DNA from: Enterobacter soli ATCC BAA-2102
Lineage (GTDB): Bacteria > Pseudomonadota > Gammaproteobacteria > Enterobacterales > Enterobacteriaceae
Direction: 5' to 3'
Length of the DNA: 64,000 bases
NCBI RefSeq assembly: GCF_001654845.1
Contig: NZ_LXES01000038.1
Span: forward strand, 170,223-234,222
Shown here: positions 53,202-61,786 of the stretch, piece by piece
Layout: each line of letters begins with the position of its first letter
Numbering within the stretch: position 1 is the first letter of the stretch
The notes under the pieces: generated by a model
Databases searched by the model: none
Seen by the model: only the letters and a program-made list of their open reading frames with translations
Told to the model about the DNA's origin: nothing
Position numbers and translations under genes: made by a program

Positions 53202-54443
53202 ATGGACATCGCCCAATTTCCGCAAATCAATCCACCCCAGCGTCTGCTGATGGGGCCGGGGCCGATCAACGCCGATCCGCGCGTGCTGCGTGCCATGTCG
53301 AGCCAGCTGATTGGCCAGTACGATCCGGCCATGACCCACTACATGAATGAGGTGATGGCGCTTTATCGCGGAGTGTTCCGCACCGAAAACCGCTGGACGA
53401 TGCTGGTGGATGGCACCTCCCGCGCGGGGATTGAAGCGATTCTGGTGTCGGCGATCCGTCCGGGGGACAAAGTGCTGGTGCCGGTGTTTGGCCGCTTTGG
53501 CCATCTGCTGTGTGAAATTGCCCGTCGTTGCCGCGCCGAAGTGCACACCATCGAGGTGCCGTGGGGGGAGGTGTTCACGCCGGATCAGGTTGAAGATGCC
53601 ATCAAACGCGTACGCCCACGTCTGCTGCTGACCGTGCAGGGCGATACCTCAACCACCATGCTGCAACCGCTCGCGGAACTCGGTGCTATTTGCCGCCGTT
53701 ACGACGTGCTGTTTTACACTGATGCCACCGCATCGCTTGGCGGTAACCCGCTGGAAACCGATGCCTGGGAGCTGGATGCGGTATCGGCAGGGATGCAGAA
53801 GTGTCTCGGTGGCCCGTCCGGTACATCGCCCATTACCCTGAGCGCACGGATGGAAGAGGCGATCCGCCGCCGTAAATGCGTGGAAGAGGGCATCCGTACC
53901 GATGCCCATCAGCACGGCGTGGATGAGATGGTCTACTCCAACTATTTCGATCTTGGCATGGTGATGGACTACTGGGGCCCGGAGCGCCTGAACCACCACA
54001 CGGAAGCGACCACCGCGCTGTTCGGCGCGCGCGAATGCGCCCGGCTTATCCTCCAGGAAGGGCTGGATAACGGCATTGCCCGCCACAAACTGCACGGCGA
54101 TGCACTGCTGAAAGGCATTCAGGCGATGGGGCTGGAAACCTTCGGCGACCTGAAACACAAGATGAACAACGTGCTGGGCGTGGTGATCCCGCAGGGCGTG
54201 AACGGCGATCAGGTGCGTAAGCTGATGCTGGAAGATTTCGGTATCGAAATTGGCACTTCGTTTGGCCCGCTGCACGGTAAGGTGTGGCGCATTGGCACTA
54301 TGGGCTACAACGCCCGCAAAGACTGCGTGATGACGACCCTGAGCGCGCTGGAGTCGGTACTGAATTACCTGAAATTTATCACCACTCAGGGGGCGGCGAT
54401 GCAGGCTGCGTGGGATCACTACCGCAGCGAGACGGCGCTATGA
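53202..54443 (+). CDS. hpxJ: Ureidoglycine aminotransferase HpxJ
   Basis: 413 residues, class V PLP aminotransferase (PucG/AGAT type). MGPGPINADPRVLRAM near the N-terminus, FYTDATASLGGNPLETD, and the PLP Lys in SAGMQKCLGGPSG (near 205). It transfers the amino group of S-ureidoglycine, produced by HpxK, to glyoxylate or another keto acid. Overlaps hpxK by 4 nt. Confidence 0.9.
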   Translation: MDIAQFPQINPPQRLLMGPGPINADPRVLRAMSSQLIGQYDPAMTHYMNEVMALYRGVFRTENRWTMLVDGTSRAGIEAILVSAIRPGDKVLVPVFGRFGHLLCEIARRCRAEVHTIEVPWGEVFTPDQVEDAIKRVRPRLLLTVQGDTSTTMLQPLAELGAICRRYDVLFYTDATASLGGNPLETDAWELDAVSAGMQKCLGGPSGTSPITLSARMEEAIRRRKCVEEGIRTDAHQHGVDEMVYSNYFDLGMVMDYWGPERLNHHTEATTALFGARECARLILQEGLDNGIARHKLHGDALLKGIQAMGLETFGDLKHKMNNVLGVVIPQGVNGDQVRKLMLEDFGIEIGTSFGPLHGKVWRIGTMGYNARKDCVMTTLSALESVLNYLKFITTQGAAMQAAWDHYRSETAL

Positions 54444-55681
54444 GTCAAGCGACACGCCAGCAGGCGGCAGACCGTGTGATGGCGCGCGCCGATGCGCTGG
54501 CCGCCGTCAGCGAAACCCCGGATGCCCTGACACGGGTGTATCTCTCCACGCAGCATTTACAGGCCAACCAGCTGGTCGGGCAGTGGATGAGCCAGGCGGG
54601 CATGACCGTCTGGCAGGACAGCGTGGGCAATATTTGCGGGCGCTATGAGGGCATACAGGAAGGCGCACCGGCGGTATTACTTGGCTCGCATCTGGATACC
54701 GTGCGCAACGCCGGGCGATACGACGGGATGCTCGGCGTGCTCACCGCCATTGAAGTGGTGGATAGCCTGCATCAGCAGGGACGGCACCTGGCGCAGGCCA
54801 TTGAGATTGTCGGCTTTTGCGATGAAGAAGGCACCCGTTTCGGCATTACTCTGCTGGGCAGCCGTGGCCTGACGGGCACCTGGCCTGAGAGCTGGCTCGA
54901 AAAATGCGATGCCAGCGGTATCAGCGTGGCGCAGGCAATGGTGCAGGTGGGGCTTGATCCCGCCCGTGTAGCCCTTGCCGCCAGAAATCAAGACGATTTC
55001 AGCGCCTATCTGGAGCTGCATATTGAGCAGGGGCCGTGTCTGGAGCAGGCACAGCTGGCGCTGGGCGTGGTGGAAGCCATTAACGGCGCGCGCCGCCTGA
55101 ACTGCCGCTTTACCGGTGAGGCAGGGCACGCCGGTACCGTACCCATGAGCCATCGTAAAGACGCTCTGGCCGCCGCCGCCGAATGGATGGTCATGACCGA
55201 AGGCACCACGCAGCGCCACGGCGGTAATCTGGTAGCGACGGTTGGGGAGTTGCGCTGCTTGCCCGGCGCGGTGAATGTGATCCCCGGTGAGGTCGCGCTG
55301 TCTCTGGATATTCGTGGCCCGCAGGATGCTCCGCTGGATATGCTGCTCAACGAATTACTGGCGCAGGCGCAATCAATCGCGACCCGTCGTGGGCTGGATT
55401 TCAGCGCCGAGGAGTTTTACCGCATCGCCGCTACGCCGTGCGATGCCCGTTTACAGGCGTTGCTGGGAGAGGCCGTTGAATCGGTCCAGGGGCGCACGCT
55501 GTCACTGCCCAGCGGTGCCGGGCATGACGCCATCGCCATGGCGGAGCGCTGGCCCGTGGGTATGTTGTTTGTACGCTGTAAAGGCGGTGTCAGCCATCAT
55601 CCGGCGGAGTCGGTGATGGCTGAAGATGTCGCGCTGGCGTTTGAGGGGTTTAAGAGGGCGGTTGAGAGGCTGGCGGGTTAG
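54440..55681 (+). CDS. hpxK: Allantoate amidohydrolase HpxK
   Basis: 413 residues from MSQATRQQAADRV, M20 peptidase/hydantoinase-carbamoylase family. Metal ligands include GSHLDTVRNAGRYDGMLG (near 85), FCDEEGTRFG (near 130) and the late GAGHDAIAMAE; GEAGHAGTVPMSHRKD belongs to the dimerisation domain. It hydrolyses allantoate to ureidoglycine, CO2 and ammonia. Last gene of the operon; its end overlaps the convergent gan ATPase gene by 4 nt. Confidence 0.92.
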   Translation: MSQATRQQAADRVMARADALAAVSETPDALTRVYLSTQHLQANQLVGQWMSQAGMTVWQDSVGNICGRYEGIQEGAPAVLLGSHLDTVRNAGRYDGMLGVLTAIEVVDSLHQQGRHLAQAIEIVGFCDEEGTRFGITLLGSRGLTGTWPESWLEKCDASGISVAQAMVQVGLDPARVALAARNQDDFSAYLELHIEQGPCLEQAQLALGVVEAINGARRLNCRFTGEAGHAGTVPMSHRKDALAAAAEWMVMTEGTTQRHGGNLVATVGELRCLPGAVNVIPGEVALSLDIRGPQDAPLDMLLNELLAQAQSIATRRGLDFSAEEFYRIAATPCDARLQALLGEAVESVQGRTLSLPSGAGHDAIAMAERWPVGMLFVRCKGGVSHHPAESVMAEDVALAFEGFKRAVERLAG

Positions 55682-56793
55682 GCCACCGAACGCACCGCAT
55701 CTTCGATATCGGCACTGACGCGGACATCCTGTTCGTCAAAGACCATGCAGTGACGATCGTCGAAGGCCACATCAATCTTCTGCCACGGGGCGAACTTCAC
55801 GTCTCCTGGCAGCAAGATTTTAACGTTGTCGTGGCCGTAGCACTGACCAAACAGGTAGGTGTTGTTCCCGAGGCGCTCCACCACTTCACAGTTAAATTCC
55901 AGCCCCGTACCCTGGCGAGTGTCGGTGGTCAAATGTTCCGGGCGAATGCCCAGCGTCACCTGGCTTCCTGGCGTCAGCGGGGTGGTGGTCAGGGCCAGCG
56001 TCAGCGATTTCTGCTGCGACAGCCGCACGGTCAGCTTGCCCGGTTGCCAGGCCTCTACCGTGGCGGGCAGGAAGTTCATCTTCGGTGAGCCAATAAACCC
56101 GGCCACAAACTTGTTAACCGGCTTGTAGTAGAGATCCATTGGCGCACCCATCTGCTCAACCTTGCCGTAGTTCATCACCACGATTTTATCGGCCAGGGTC
56201 ATGGCTTCAATCTGATCGTGGGTGACATACACCATGGTGGTTTTGAGTTCCTGGTGCAGGCGGGCCAGATGCAGGCGCATCTCAACGCGCAGTTCAGCAT
56301 CCAGGTTTGAGAGCGGTTCATCGAACATAAACACGCGCGGGTTGCGCACGATGGCCCGGCCGATCGCCACACGCTGCCGCTGGCCGCCGGAGAGCTGCTT
56401 CGGTTTACGGTCCAGCAAGTGGGAAAGTTGTAGCGTTTTAGCCACCATCTCCACCTGATGGCGGATCTGATCCTTCGGCACCTTATTCACTTTCAGCCCG
56501 TAGCCCATGTTTTCCGCTACCGTCATGTGCGGATAAAGCGCATAGGACTGGAACACCATCGCCACGCCGCGGTGCGACGGGGCGACATCATTCATCACTT
56601 CGTTACCAATTAATACTTCCCCGTCGCTGATCTCCTCCAGACCGGCAATCATACGCAGCATGGTCGATTTACCGCAGCCGGAAGGGCCAACAAAAACGGC
56701 GAACTCGCCGTCCTCAATGTCAAGATTCACGTTGTGCAAGGTAACGGTGTCGCCAAAGCGTTTGGTGACATTCCTCAATTGTATGTTCGACAT
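55678..56793 (-). CDS. ganK: Sugar ABC importer ATPase, MalK/MsmX type
   Basis: 371 residues from MSNIQLRNVTKRFGD. Walker A VGPSGCGKSTMLRMIAGLE (near 36), signature LSGGQRQRVAIGRAI, Walker B VFMFDEPLSNLDAELR, H-loop YVTHDQIEAMTL, then the MalK-type regulatory/TOBE domain (from about 235). Divergent from the binding protein and permeases it should serve. The symbol ganK is by context. Confidence 0.85.
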   Translation of the reverse strand: MSNIQLRNVTKRFGDTVTLHNVNLDIEDGEFAVFVGPSGCGKSTMLRMIAGLEEISDGEVLIGNEVMNDVAPSHRGVAMVFQSYALYPHMTVAENMGYGLKVNKVPKDQIRHQVEMVAKTLQLSHLLDRKPKQLSGGQRQRVAIGRAIVRNPRVFMFDEPLSNLDAELRVEMRLHLARLHQELKTTMVYVTHDQIEAMTLADKIVVMNYGKVEQMGAPMDLYYKPVNKFVAGFIGSPKMNFLPATVEAWQPGKLTVRLSQQKSLTLALTTTPLTPGSQVTLGIRPEHLTTDTRQGTGLEFNCEVVERLGNNTYLFGQCYGHDNVKILLPGDVKFAPWQKIDVAFDDRHCMVFDEQDVRVSADIEDAVRSVA

Positions 56794-56925
56794 CAGTGTT
56801 CCCCGAGTAAGTCGCCAGTTATGTTTTACGTATAACAATTATGTTTAACATGGCTGGACGGCGCAATTTGTCTGCACTGACTATAACTTCCAGTATTCAC
56901 GCGCCCTATATAGATATTCCATTAA

Positions 56926-56941
56926 TGTTATGACGATCACA
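56926..56941. promoter_or_regulatory. CRP-site candidate in the gan divergent promoter region
   Basis: TGTTATGACGATCACA matches TGTGA-N6-TCACA with one mismatch. The 320-bp gap (56794-57113) also holds GTATAAC repeats (56829, 56985) that may bind a dedicated regulator; no regulator gene is in the window. No other feature seen in the gap. Confidence 0.55.
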
Positions 56942-57113
56942 CAACTTACAGTTTTTTGTAGAGTTATCATGATGTGAAGGGTAGCGTATAACAAACCAAA
57001 TGCATTTGACGTCATACGTACACCATCGGTTTTTACAGGTTGTCCGGCGAAGGTGAGTGATGTTTGAATGCGATAAAAACCATAAATTGTTATACCTTCA
57101 CATGAGGTTGATA

Positions 57114-58328
57114 ATGAAAAAGAACATACTCGCTGCTCTGATCCTCTCTACGCTCGCGGTGCAGGTCCACGCCACCACGCAGCTTAACGTCTGGGAAGAC
57201 ATCAAGAAGTCGTCCGGTATTAAAGATGCGGTCGCCGATTTTGAAAAACAGTACGACGTGAAGGTTAACGTTCAGGAAACACCTTACGCTCAGCAGCTGG
57301 AAAAGCTGCGTCTGGACGGCCCGGCAGGGATTGGCCCGGATGTGCTGGTCATCCCTAACGATCAGCTAGGCGGCGCCGTTGTGCAAGGGTTATTGACCCC
57401 CCTAAATCTGGAGGCTAAGCAGACCGAACAGTACACCCCGGCCTCCATCAACGCCTTCAAAATGGATAACGCCCTGTACGGTGTGCCAAAAGCGGTCGAA
57501 ACGCTGGTGCTTATCTACAACAAGGATTTGATTGATAAACCGCTGAACTCGCTTCAGGACTGGTATGACTTTTCCAAACAGCAGCGCGCGAAAAACCAGT
57601 ACGGGCTGCTCGCCAAATTTGACCAGATTTATTACAGCTGGGGAGCGATCTCCCCGATGGGCGGCTACATCTTTGGGCAAAACGACAAAGGCGGCTATAA
57701 CGCCAGCGACGTGGGCCTGAACAAACCGGGCGCGGTAGAGGCCGTCACGTACCTGAAAAAATTCTATGCAGACGATGTCTTCCCGGCGGGGATCGTCGGC
57801 GATAACGGCCTGAATGCCATCGACTCCCTGTTTACCGAGAAAAAAGCGGCCGCCGTGATCAACGGCCCGTGGGCGTTCCAGCCGTATGAAGCGGCAGGGA
57901 TCAACTACGGCGTGGCGCCGCTGCCAACGCTGCCGGACGGTAAGCCTATGAGTTCGTTCCTCGGGGTGAAAGGCTATGTCGTCTCGACCTGGAGCAAAGA
58001 CAAAGCGCTGGCGCAGAAATTCATCGAATTTATCAATCAGCCTCAGTACGTGAAAACGCGCTACATCGCGACGCGTGAGATCCCACCGCTGACGGCGATG
58101 ATTGACGATCCGGTTATCAAGAATGACGAGAAAGCCAGCGCCGTGGCGGTGCAGGCTGCGCGCGCCACCGCCATGCCGGGCATTCCTGAAATGGGCGAAG
58201 TCTGGGGGCCGGCCAACGCCGCGCTGGAGCTGAGCCTGACCGGTAAACAAGATCCAAAAGCCGCGCTGGATAGCGCAGAAAAACAGGTTCAGATGCAGAT
58301 CGAAGCCATGCAGGCCAGCAACCAGTAA
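57114..58328 (+). CDS. ganE: Galacto-oligosaccharide-binding protein GanE (CycB-like)
   Basis: 404 residues from MKKNILAALILSTLAVQVHA (signal peptide, cleavage near 21). MalE-type family 1 sugar-binding protein: TQLNVWEDIKKSSG, GPDVLVIPNDQLGG, AAVINGPWAFQPYEAAGINYG. An open frame extends 19 codons upstream without support. The next genes encode matching permeases, an endo-galactanase and a beta-galactosidase, so beta-1,4-galacto-oligosaccharides are the likely ligands. Confidence 0.87.
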   Translation: MKKNILAALILSTLAVQVHATTQLNVWEDIKKSSGIKDAVADFEKQYDVKVNVQETPYAQQLEKLRLDGPAGIGPDVLVIPNDQLGGAVVQGLLTPLNLEAKQTEQYTPASINAFKMDNALYGVPKAVETLVLIYNKDLIDKPLNSLQDWYDFSKQQRAKNQYGLLAKFDQIYYSWGAISPMGGYIFGQNDKGGYNASDVGLNKPGAVEAVTYLKKFYADDVFPAGIVGDNGLNAIDSLFTEKKAAAVINGPWAFQPYEAAGINYGVAPLPTLPDGKPMSSFLGVKGYVVSTWSKDKALAQKFIEFINQPQYVKTRYIATREIPPLTAMIDDPVIKNDEKASAVAVQAARATAMPGIPEMGEVWGPANAALELSLTGKQDPKAALDSAEKQVQMQIEAMQASNQ

Positions 58329-58342
58329 TTTTCTGTTGTCGC

Positions 58343-58372
58343 AGAACGGGAGTACAGGCTCCCGTTCTTTTT
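58343..58372 (+). terminator. Intercistronic hairpin between ganE and ganF
   Basis: Stem AGAACGGGAG / CTCCCGTTCT (10 bp) followed by T-rich sequence, just ahead of the ganF ribosome site. Likely attenuates expression so that the binding protein is made in excess over the permeases. Confidence 0.75.
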
Positions 58373-58386
58373 GAAAGGAGTTGTCT

Positions 58387-59691
58387 GTGAGTATCATCCC
58401 GGAAAATTTTGCCAAACCGCGCGCTGCCGGGCGTCACGCCTGGACCGGCCTGCTGATGGCTGTCGTACCCGGCTTCGGTCAGTTCTATCATCGCCAGTGG
58501 CTGAAAGGGGTTATCTTCCTGGTGCTGCTTGCCAGCTTTATTGGCGTATTTGCTGATTTTCTGCGTGAAGGGCTGTGGGGGCTGGTGACGCTGGGCGAAG
58601 AAGTGCCGCGTGACAACTCCATCTTCCTGCTGGCCGAAGGGATCATCAGCGTCTTAATCGCCGCGTTTGGCGTGATGGTCTGGTATTTGTCGATGCGTGA
58701 TGCGTGGGTTAACGGCCGTAAACGCGATGAAGGCCTGCCGCTTAACAGCGTGCGCAAACAGTACCAGATGTTGCTGAGCGACGGCTTCCCGTATCTGATG
58801 ATCACCCCGGGTTTTATCCTGCTGGTGTTTGTGGTGGTTTTCCCCATTCTGTTCGGCTTTGCCATCGCCTTTACCAACTACAACCTCTACCACACGCCGC
58901 CGGCGAAGCTGGTGGACTGGGTTGGTTTTAAGAACTTTATCAATATTTTCACGCTCTCCATCTGGCGCTCGACCTTCTTTGACGTCCTCCAGTGGACGGT
59001 GGTCTGGACGTTGCTCGCAACCACGCTGCAATGCTCGGTGGGCGTGCTGCTGGCCATCCTGGTGAACCAGAAAGATCTGCGCTTTAAGCCGCTTATCCGC
59101 ACCATCTTTATTCTGCCGTGGGCGGTGCCGGGCTTTGTCACCATTCTGGTATTTGCCGGGATGTTCAACGACTCCTTCGGGGTGATTAACAATGCGATTC
59201 TGGCCTTCTTTGGCATTGCGCCGAAAGCCTGGATGACCGACCCGTTCTGGACCAAAACGGCGCTGATTATGATGCAGACCTGGCTCGGTTTCCCGTTCGT
59301 GTTCGCCATGACCACCGGTGTGTTGCAGGCGATCCCTGAAGATCTGTATGAAGCGGCCACCATGGACGGCGCCAGCAGTGCGACCAAGCTGCGCACCATT
59401 ACGCTGCCGCTGGTGCTGTACTCGATTGCGCCGATCCTTATCACGCAATACACCTTCAACTTCAATAACTTCAACATTATCTATCTGTTTAACAACGGCG
59501 GGCCGGCGGTTGTCGGGTCGAATGCGGGTGGGACCGACATTCTGGTGTCGTGGATCTACAAACTGACGATGTCCTCTTCGCAGTACGCGATAGCGGCGAC
59601 CATCACCATCCTGCTGTCGATTTTCGTCGTCGGCCTGGCGCTGTGGCAGTTCCGCGCCACCAAATCTTTCAAAAACGACGACATGGCGTAA
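58387..59691 (+). CDS. ganF: Galacto-oligosaccharide permease GanF
   Basis: 434 residues, MalF family with about eight membrane helices. GTG start chosen because it is 6 nt after AAAGGAG; a TTG two codons earlier touches that site. EAA loop EDLYEAATMDGASSATKLRTI near 318 (seen in part) contacts the ATPase. First permease subunit of the importer. Confidence 0.88.
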   Translation: MSIIPENFAKPRAAGRHAWTGLLMAVVPGFGQFYHRQWLKGVIFLVLLASFIGVFADFLREGLWGLVTLGEEVPRDNSIFLLAEGIISVLIAAFGVMVWYLSMRDAWVNGRKRDEGLPLNSVRKQYQMLLSDGFPYLMITPGFILLVFVVVFPILFGFAIAFTNYNLYHTPPAKLVDWVGFKNFINIFTLSIWRSTFFDVLQWTVVWTLLATTLQCSVGVLLAILVNQKDLRFKPLIRTIFILPWAVPGFVTILVFAGMFNDSFGVINNAILAFFGIAPKAWMTDPFWTKTALIMMQTWLGFPFVFAMTTGVLQAIPEDLYEAATMDGASSATKLRTITLPLVLYSIAPILITQYTFNFNNFNIIYLFNNGGPAVVGSNAGGTDILVSWIYKLTMSSSQYAIAATITILLSIFVVGLALWQFRATKSFKNDDMA

Positions 59692-59702
59692 GGGACGTAA
59701 CA

Positions 59703-60554
59703 ATGGCTCAATCACCAAGTATTAAACGTGAGAAGTGGGTACGCCTCTCGCTCTCCTGGCTGGTTATCGTGCTGGTGTCGACGATCATCATTTATCCACT
59801 GGTGTGGACGGTTGGGGCGTCATTCAACGCGGGTAACAGCCTGCTCAGCTCGTCGATAATTCCGGAGAACTTCTCGGTCCAGCATTACGCCGACCTGTTC
59901 AACGGCCAGGTGAACTACATGACCTGGTACTGGAACTCGATGAAAATCAGTTTCCTGACCATGGTGCTGACCTTAATCAGCGTCAGTTTTACGGCCTATG
60001 CCTTCTCGCGCTTTCGCTTTAAGGGGCGCCAGAATGGCCTGATGCTGTTCCTGCTGTTACAGATGATCCCGCAGTTTTCGGCGCTGATTGCCATCTTCGT
60101 GCTGTCTCAGCTTCTGGGGTTAATCAACAGCCATCTGGCACTGGTGCTGATTTACGTCGGCGGCATGATCCCGATGAACACCTATCTGATGAAAGGCTAT
60201 CTGGACGCCATTCCGAAAGATCTGGATGAATCCGCGCGCATGGACGGGGCCAGTAACTTCCGTATCTTCATCGAGATCATCATGCCGCTGTCCAAACCGA
60301 TTGTGGCCGTGGTGGCGCTGTTTTCCTTTACCGGGCCGCTGGGGGATTTCATCCTCTCCAGCACCATTTTGCGCACCCCGGACAAATACACCTTACCTAT
60401 CGGGCTTTATAACCTGGTGGCGCAAAAAATGGGTGCCAGTTACACCACCTATGCGGCAGGCGCGGTACTGATTGCTGTGCCGGTCGCGATCCTCTATCTG
60501 GCGTTGCAAAAATACTTCGTCTCTGGCCTGACCTCCGGGAGTACCAAAGGATAA
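59703..60554 (+). CDS. ganG: Galacto-oligosaccharide permease GanG
   Basis: 283 residues from MAQSPSIKREKWVR, MalG family with six helices; EAA loop DLDESARMDGASNFRIFIEI near 175-195. Starts 11 nt after ganF. Pairs with GanF. The upstream open frame overlapping ganF is not used. Confidence 0.88.
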   Translation: MAQSPSIKREKWVRLSLSWLVIVLVSTIIIYPLVWTVGASFNAGNSLLSSSIIPENFSVQHYADLFNGQVNYMTWYWNSMKISFLTMVLTLISVSFTAYAFSRFRFKGRQNGLMLFLLLQMIPQFSALIAIFVLSQLLGLINSHLALVLIYVGGMIPMNTYLMKGYLDAIPKDLDESARMDGASNFRIFIEIIMPLSKPIVAVVALFSFTGPLGDFILSSTILRTPDKYTLPIGLYNLVAQKMGASYTTYAAGAVLIAVPVAILYLALQKYFVSGLTSGSTKG

Positions 60555-60556
60555 TC

Positions 60557-61759
60557 ATGAAAAGACTCAAACCCGCCTTGCTTGCTGTTTGCCTCTCATG
60601 TGGCCTTGCCGCGAGTGCTTTTGCCGCGGATGCGGTGAAAACCCGTCCGTTTAACGCCATGCCTGCGGATTTTATTAAGGGCGCGGATATTTCGACCCTG
60701 CTGGAAGCAGAACAGCACGGCGCGAAGTTTTATAACCAGAGCGGTCAGCAGCAGGATGCGATAGCGATCCTCAAAGCGAACGGCGTGAACTATGTGCGCC
60801 TGCGCTTGTGGGTTGACCCTAAGGATGCCGAAGGCAATACCTACGGTGGCGGCAGCAACAATCTGGAAAACACGATTAAGCTTGCGAAGCGCGTGAAAGC
60901 TCAGGGCATGAAGCTGCTCCTTGATTTCCATTACAGCGATTTCTGGACCGATCCGGGTAAACAGTTCAAACCGAAAGCCTGGGAAAAGATGGATTACCCG
61001 CAGCTCAAAACGGCTATCCATGACTACACCCGCGACACCATTGCCCGCTTTAAGAAAGAGGGCGTGCTGCCGGACATGGTGCAGATCGGTAACGAAATCA
61101 ACGGCGGAATGCTGTGGCCAGAAGGGAAAAGCTGGGGGCAGGGCGGCGGCGAGTTTGATCGCCTGGCCGGGCTACTCAACGCCGCCATTGGCGGGATGAA
61201 AGAGAACTTGACCGGCGGCGAGCAGGTGAAAATCATGCTGCATCTGGCGGAAGGCACCAAGAATGACACCTTCCGCTGGTGGTTTGATGAAATCACCAAA
61301 CGCGACGTCCCGTTCGATATTATCGGCCTGTCGATGTACACCTACTGGAACGGCCCGCTTAGCGCGCTCAAAAGCAATATGGATGACATCAGCAAGCGCT
61401 ATAACAAAGACGTGATCGTGGTGGAAGCGGCCTACGGCTATACGCTGGAAAATTGTGATAATGCCGAAAACAGCTTCCAGGCCAAAGAAGAGAAGGACGG
61501 CGGCTATCCGGGCACCGTTCAGGGCCAGTACGATTATATTCACGATTTAATGCAGTCCGTCATCGACGTACCTGACCATCGCGGTAAAGGTATTTTCTAT
61601 TGGGAGCCGACCTGGATTGCCGTTCCCGGTACCACCTGGGCGACCAAAACCGGTATGAAATATATCCATGATGAATGGAAAGAGGGAAATGCCCGCGAGA
61701 ATCAGGCGTTATTTGATTGCAAAGGAAAAGTGCTGCCGTCAATAACGGTATTTAAATAG
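60557..61759 (+). CDS. ganB: Endo-beta-1,4-galactanase GanB (GH53)
   Basis: 400 residues with signal peptide MKRLKPALLAVCLSCGLAASAFA (cleavage near 23-24). GH53 (beta/alpha)8 barrel: acid/base Glu in VQIGNEINGGMLWP (about 180), nucleophile Glu in VIVVEAAYGYT (about 290). It cuts type I arabinogalactan side chains of pectin into galacto-oligosaccharides, in the periplasm or outside. Starts 2 nt after ganG. Confidence 0.93.
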   Translation: MKRLKPALLAVCLSCGLAASAFAADAVKTRPFNAMPADFIKGADISTLLEAEQHGAKFYNQSGQQQDAIAILKANGVNYVRLRLWVDPKDAEGNTYGGGSNNLENTIKLAKRVKAQGMKLLLDFHYSDFWTDPGKQFKPKAWEKMDYPQLKTAIHDYTRDTIARFKKEGVLPDMVQIGNEINGGMLWPEGKSWGQGGGEFDRLAGLLNAAIGGMKENLTGGEQVKIMLHLAEGTKNDTFRWWFDEITKRDVPFDIIGLSMYTYWNGPLSALKSNMDDISKRYNKDVIVVEAAYGYTLENCDNAENSFQAKEEKDGGYPGTVQGQYDYIHDLMQSVIDVPDHRGKGIFYWEPTWIAVPGTTWATKTGMKYIHDEWKEGNARENQALFDCKGKVLPSITVFK

Positions 61760-61786
61760 TTTTTAATCTTCATTCAGGATGTTTTT

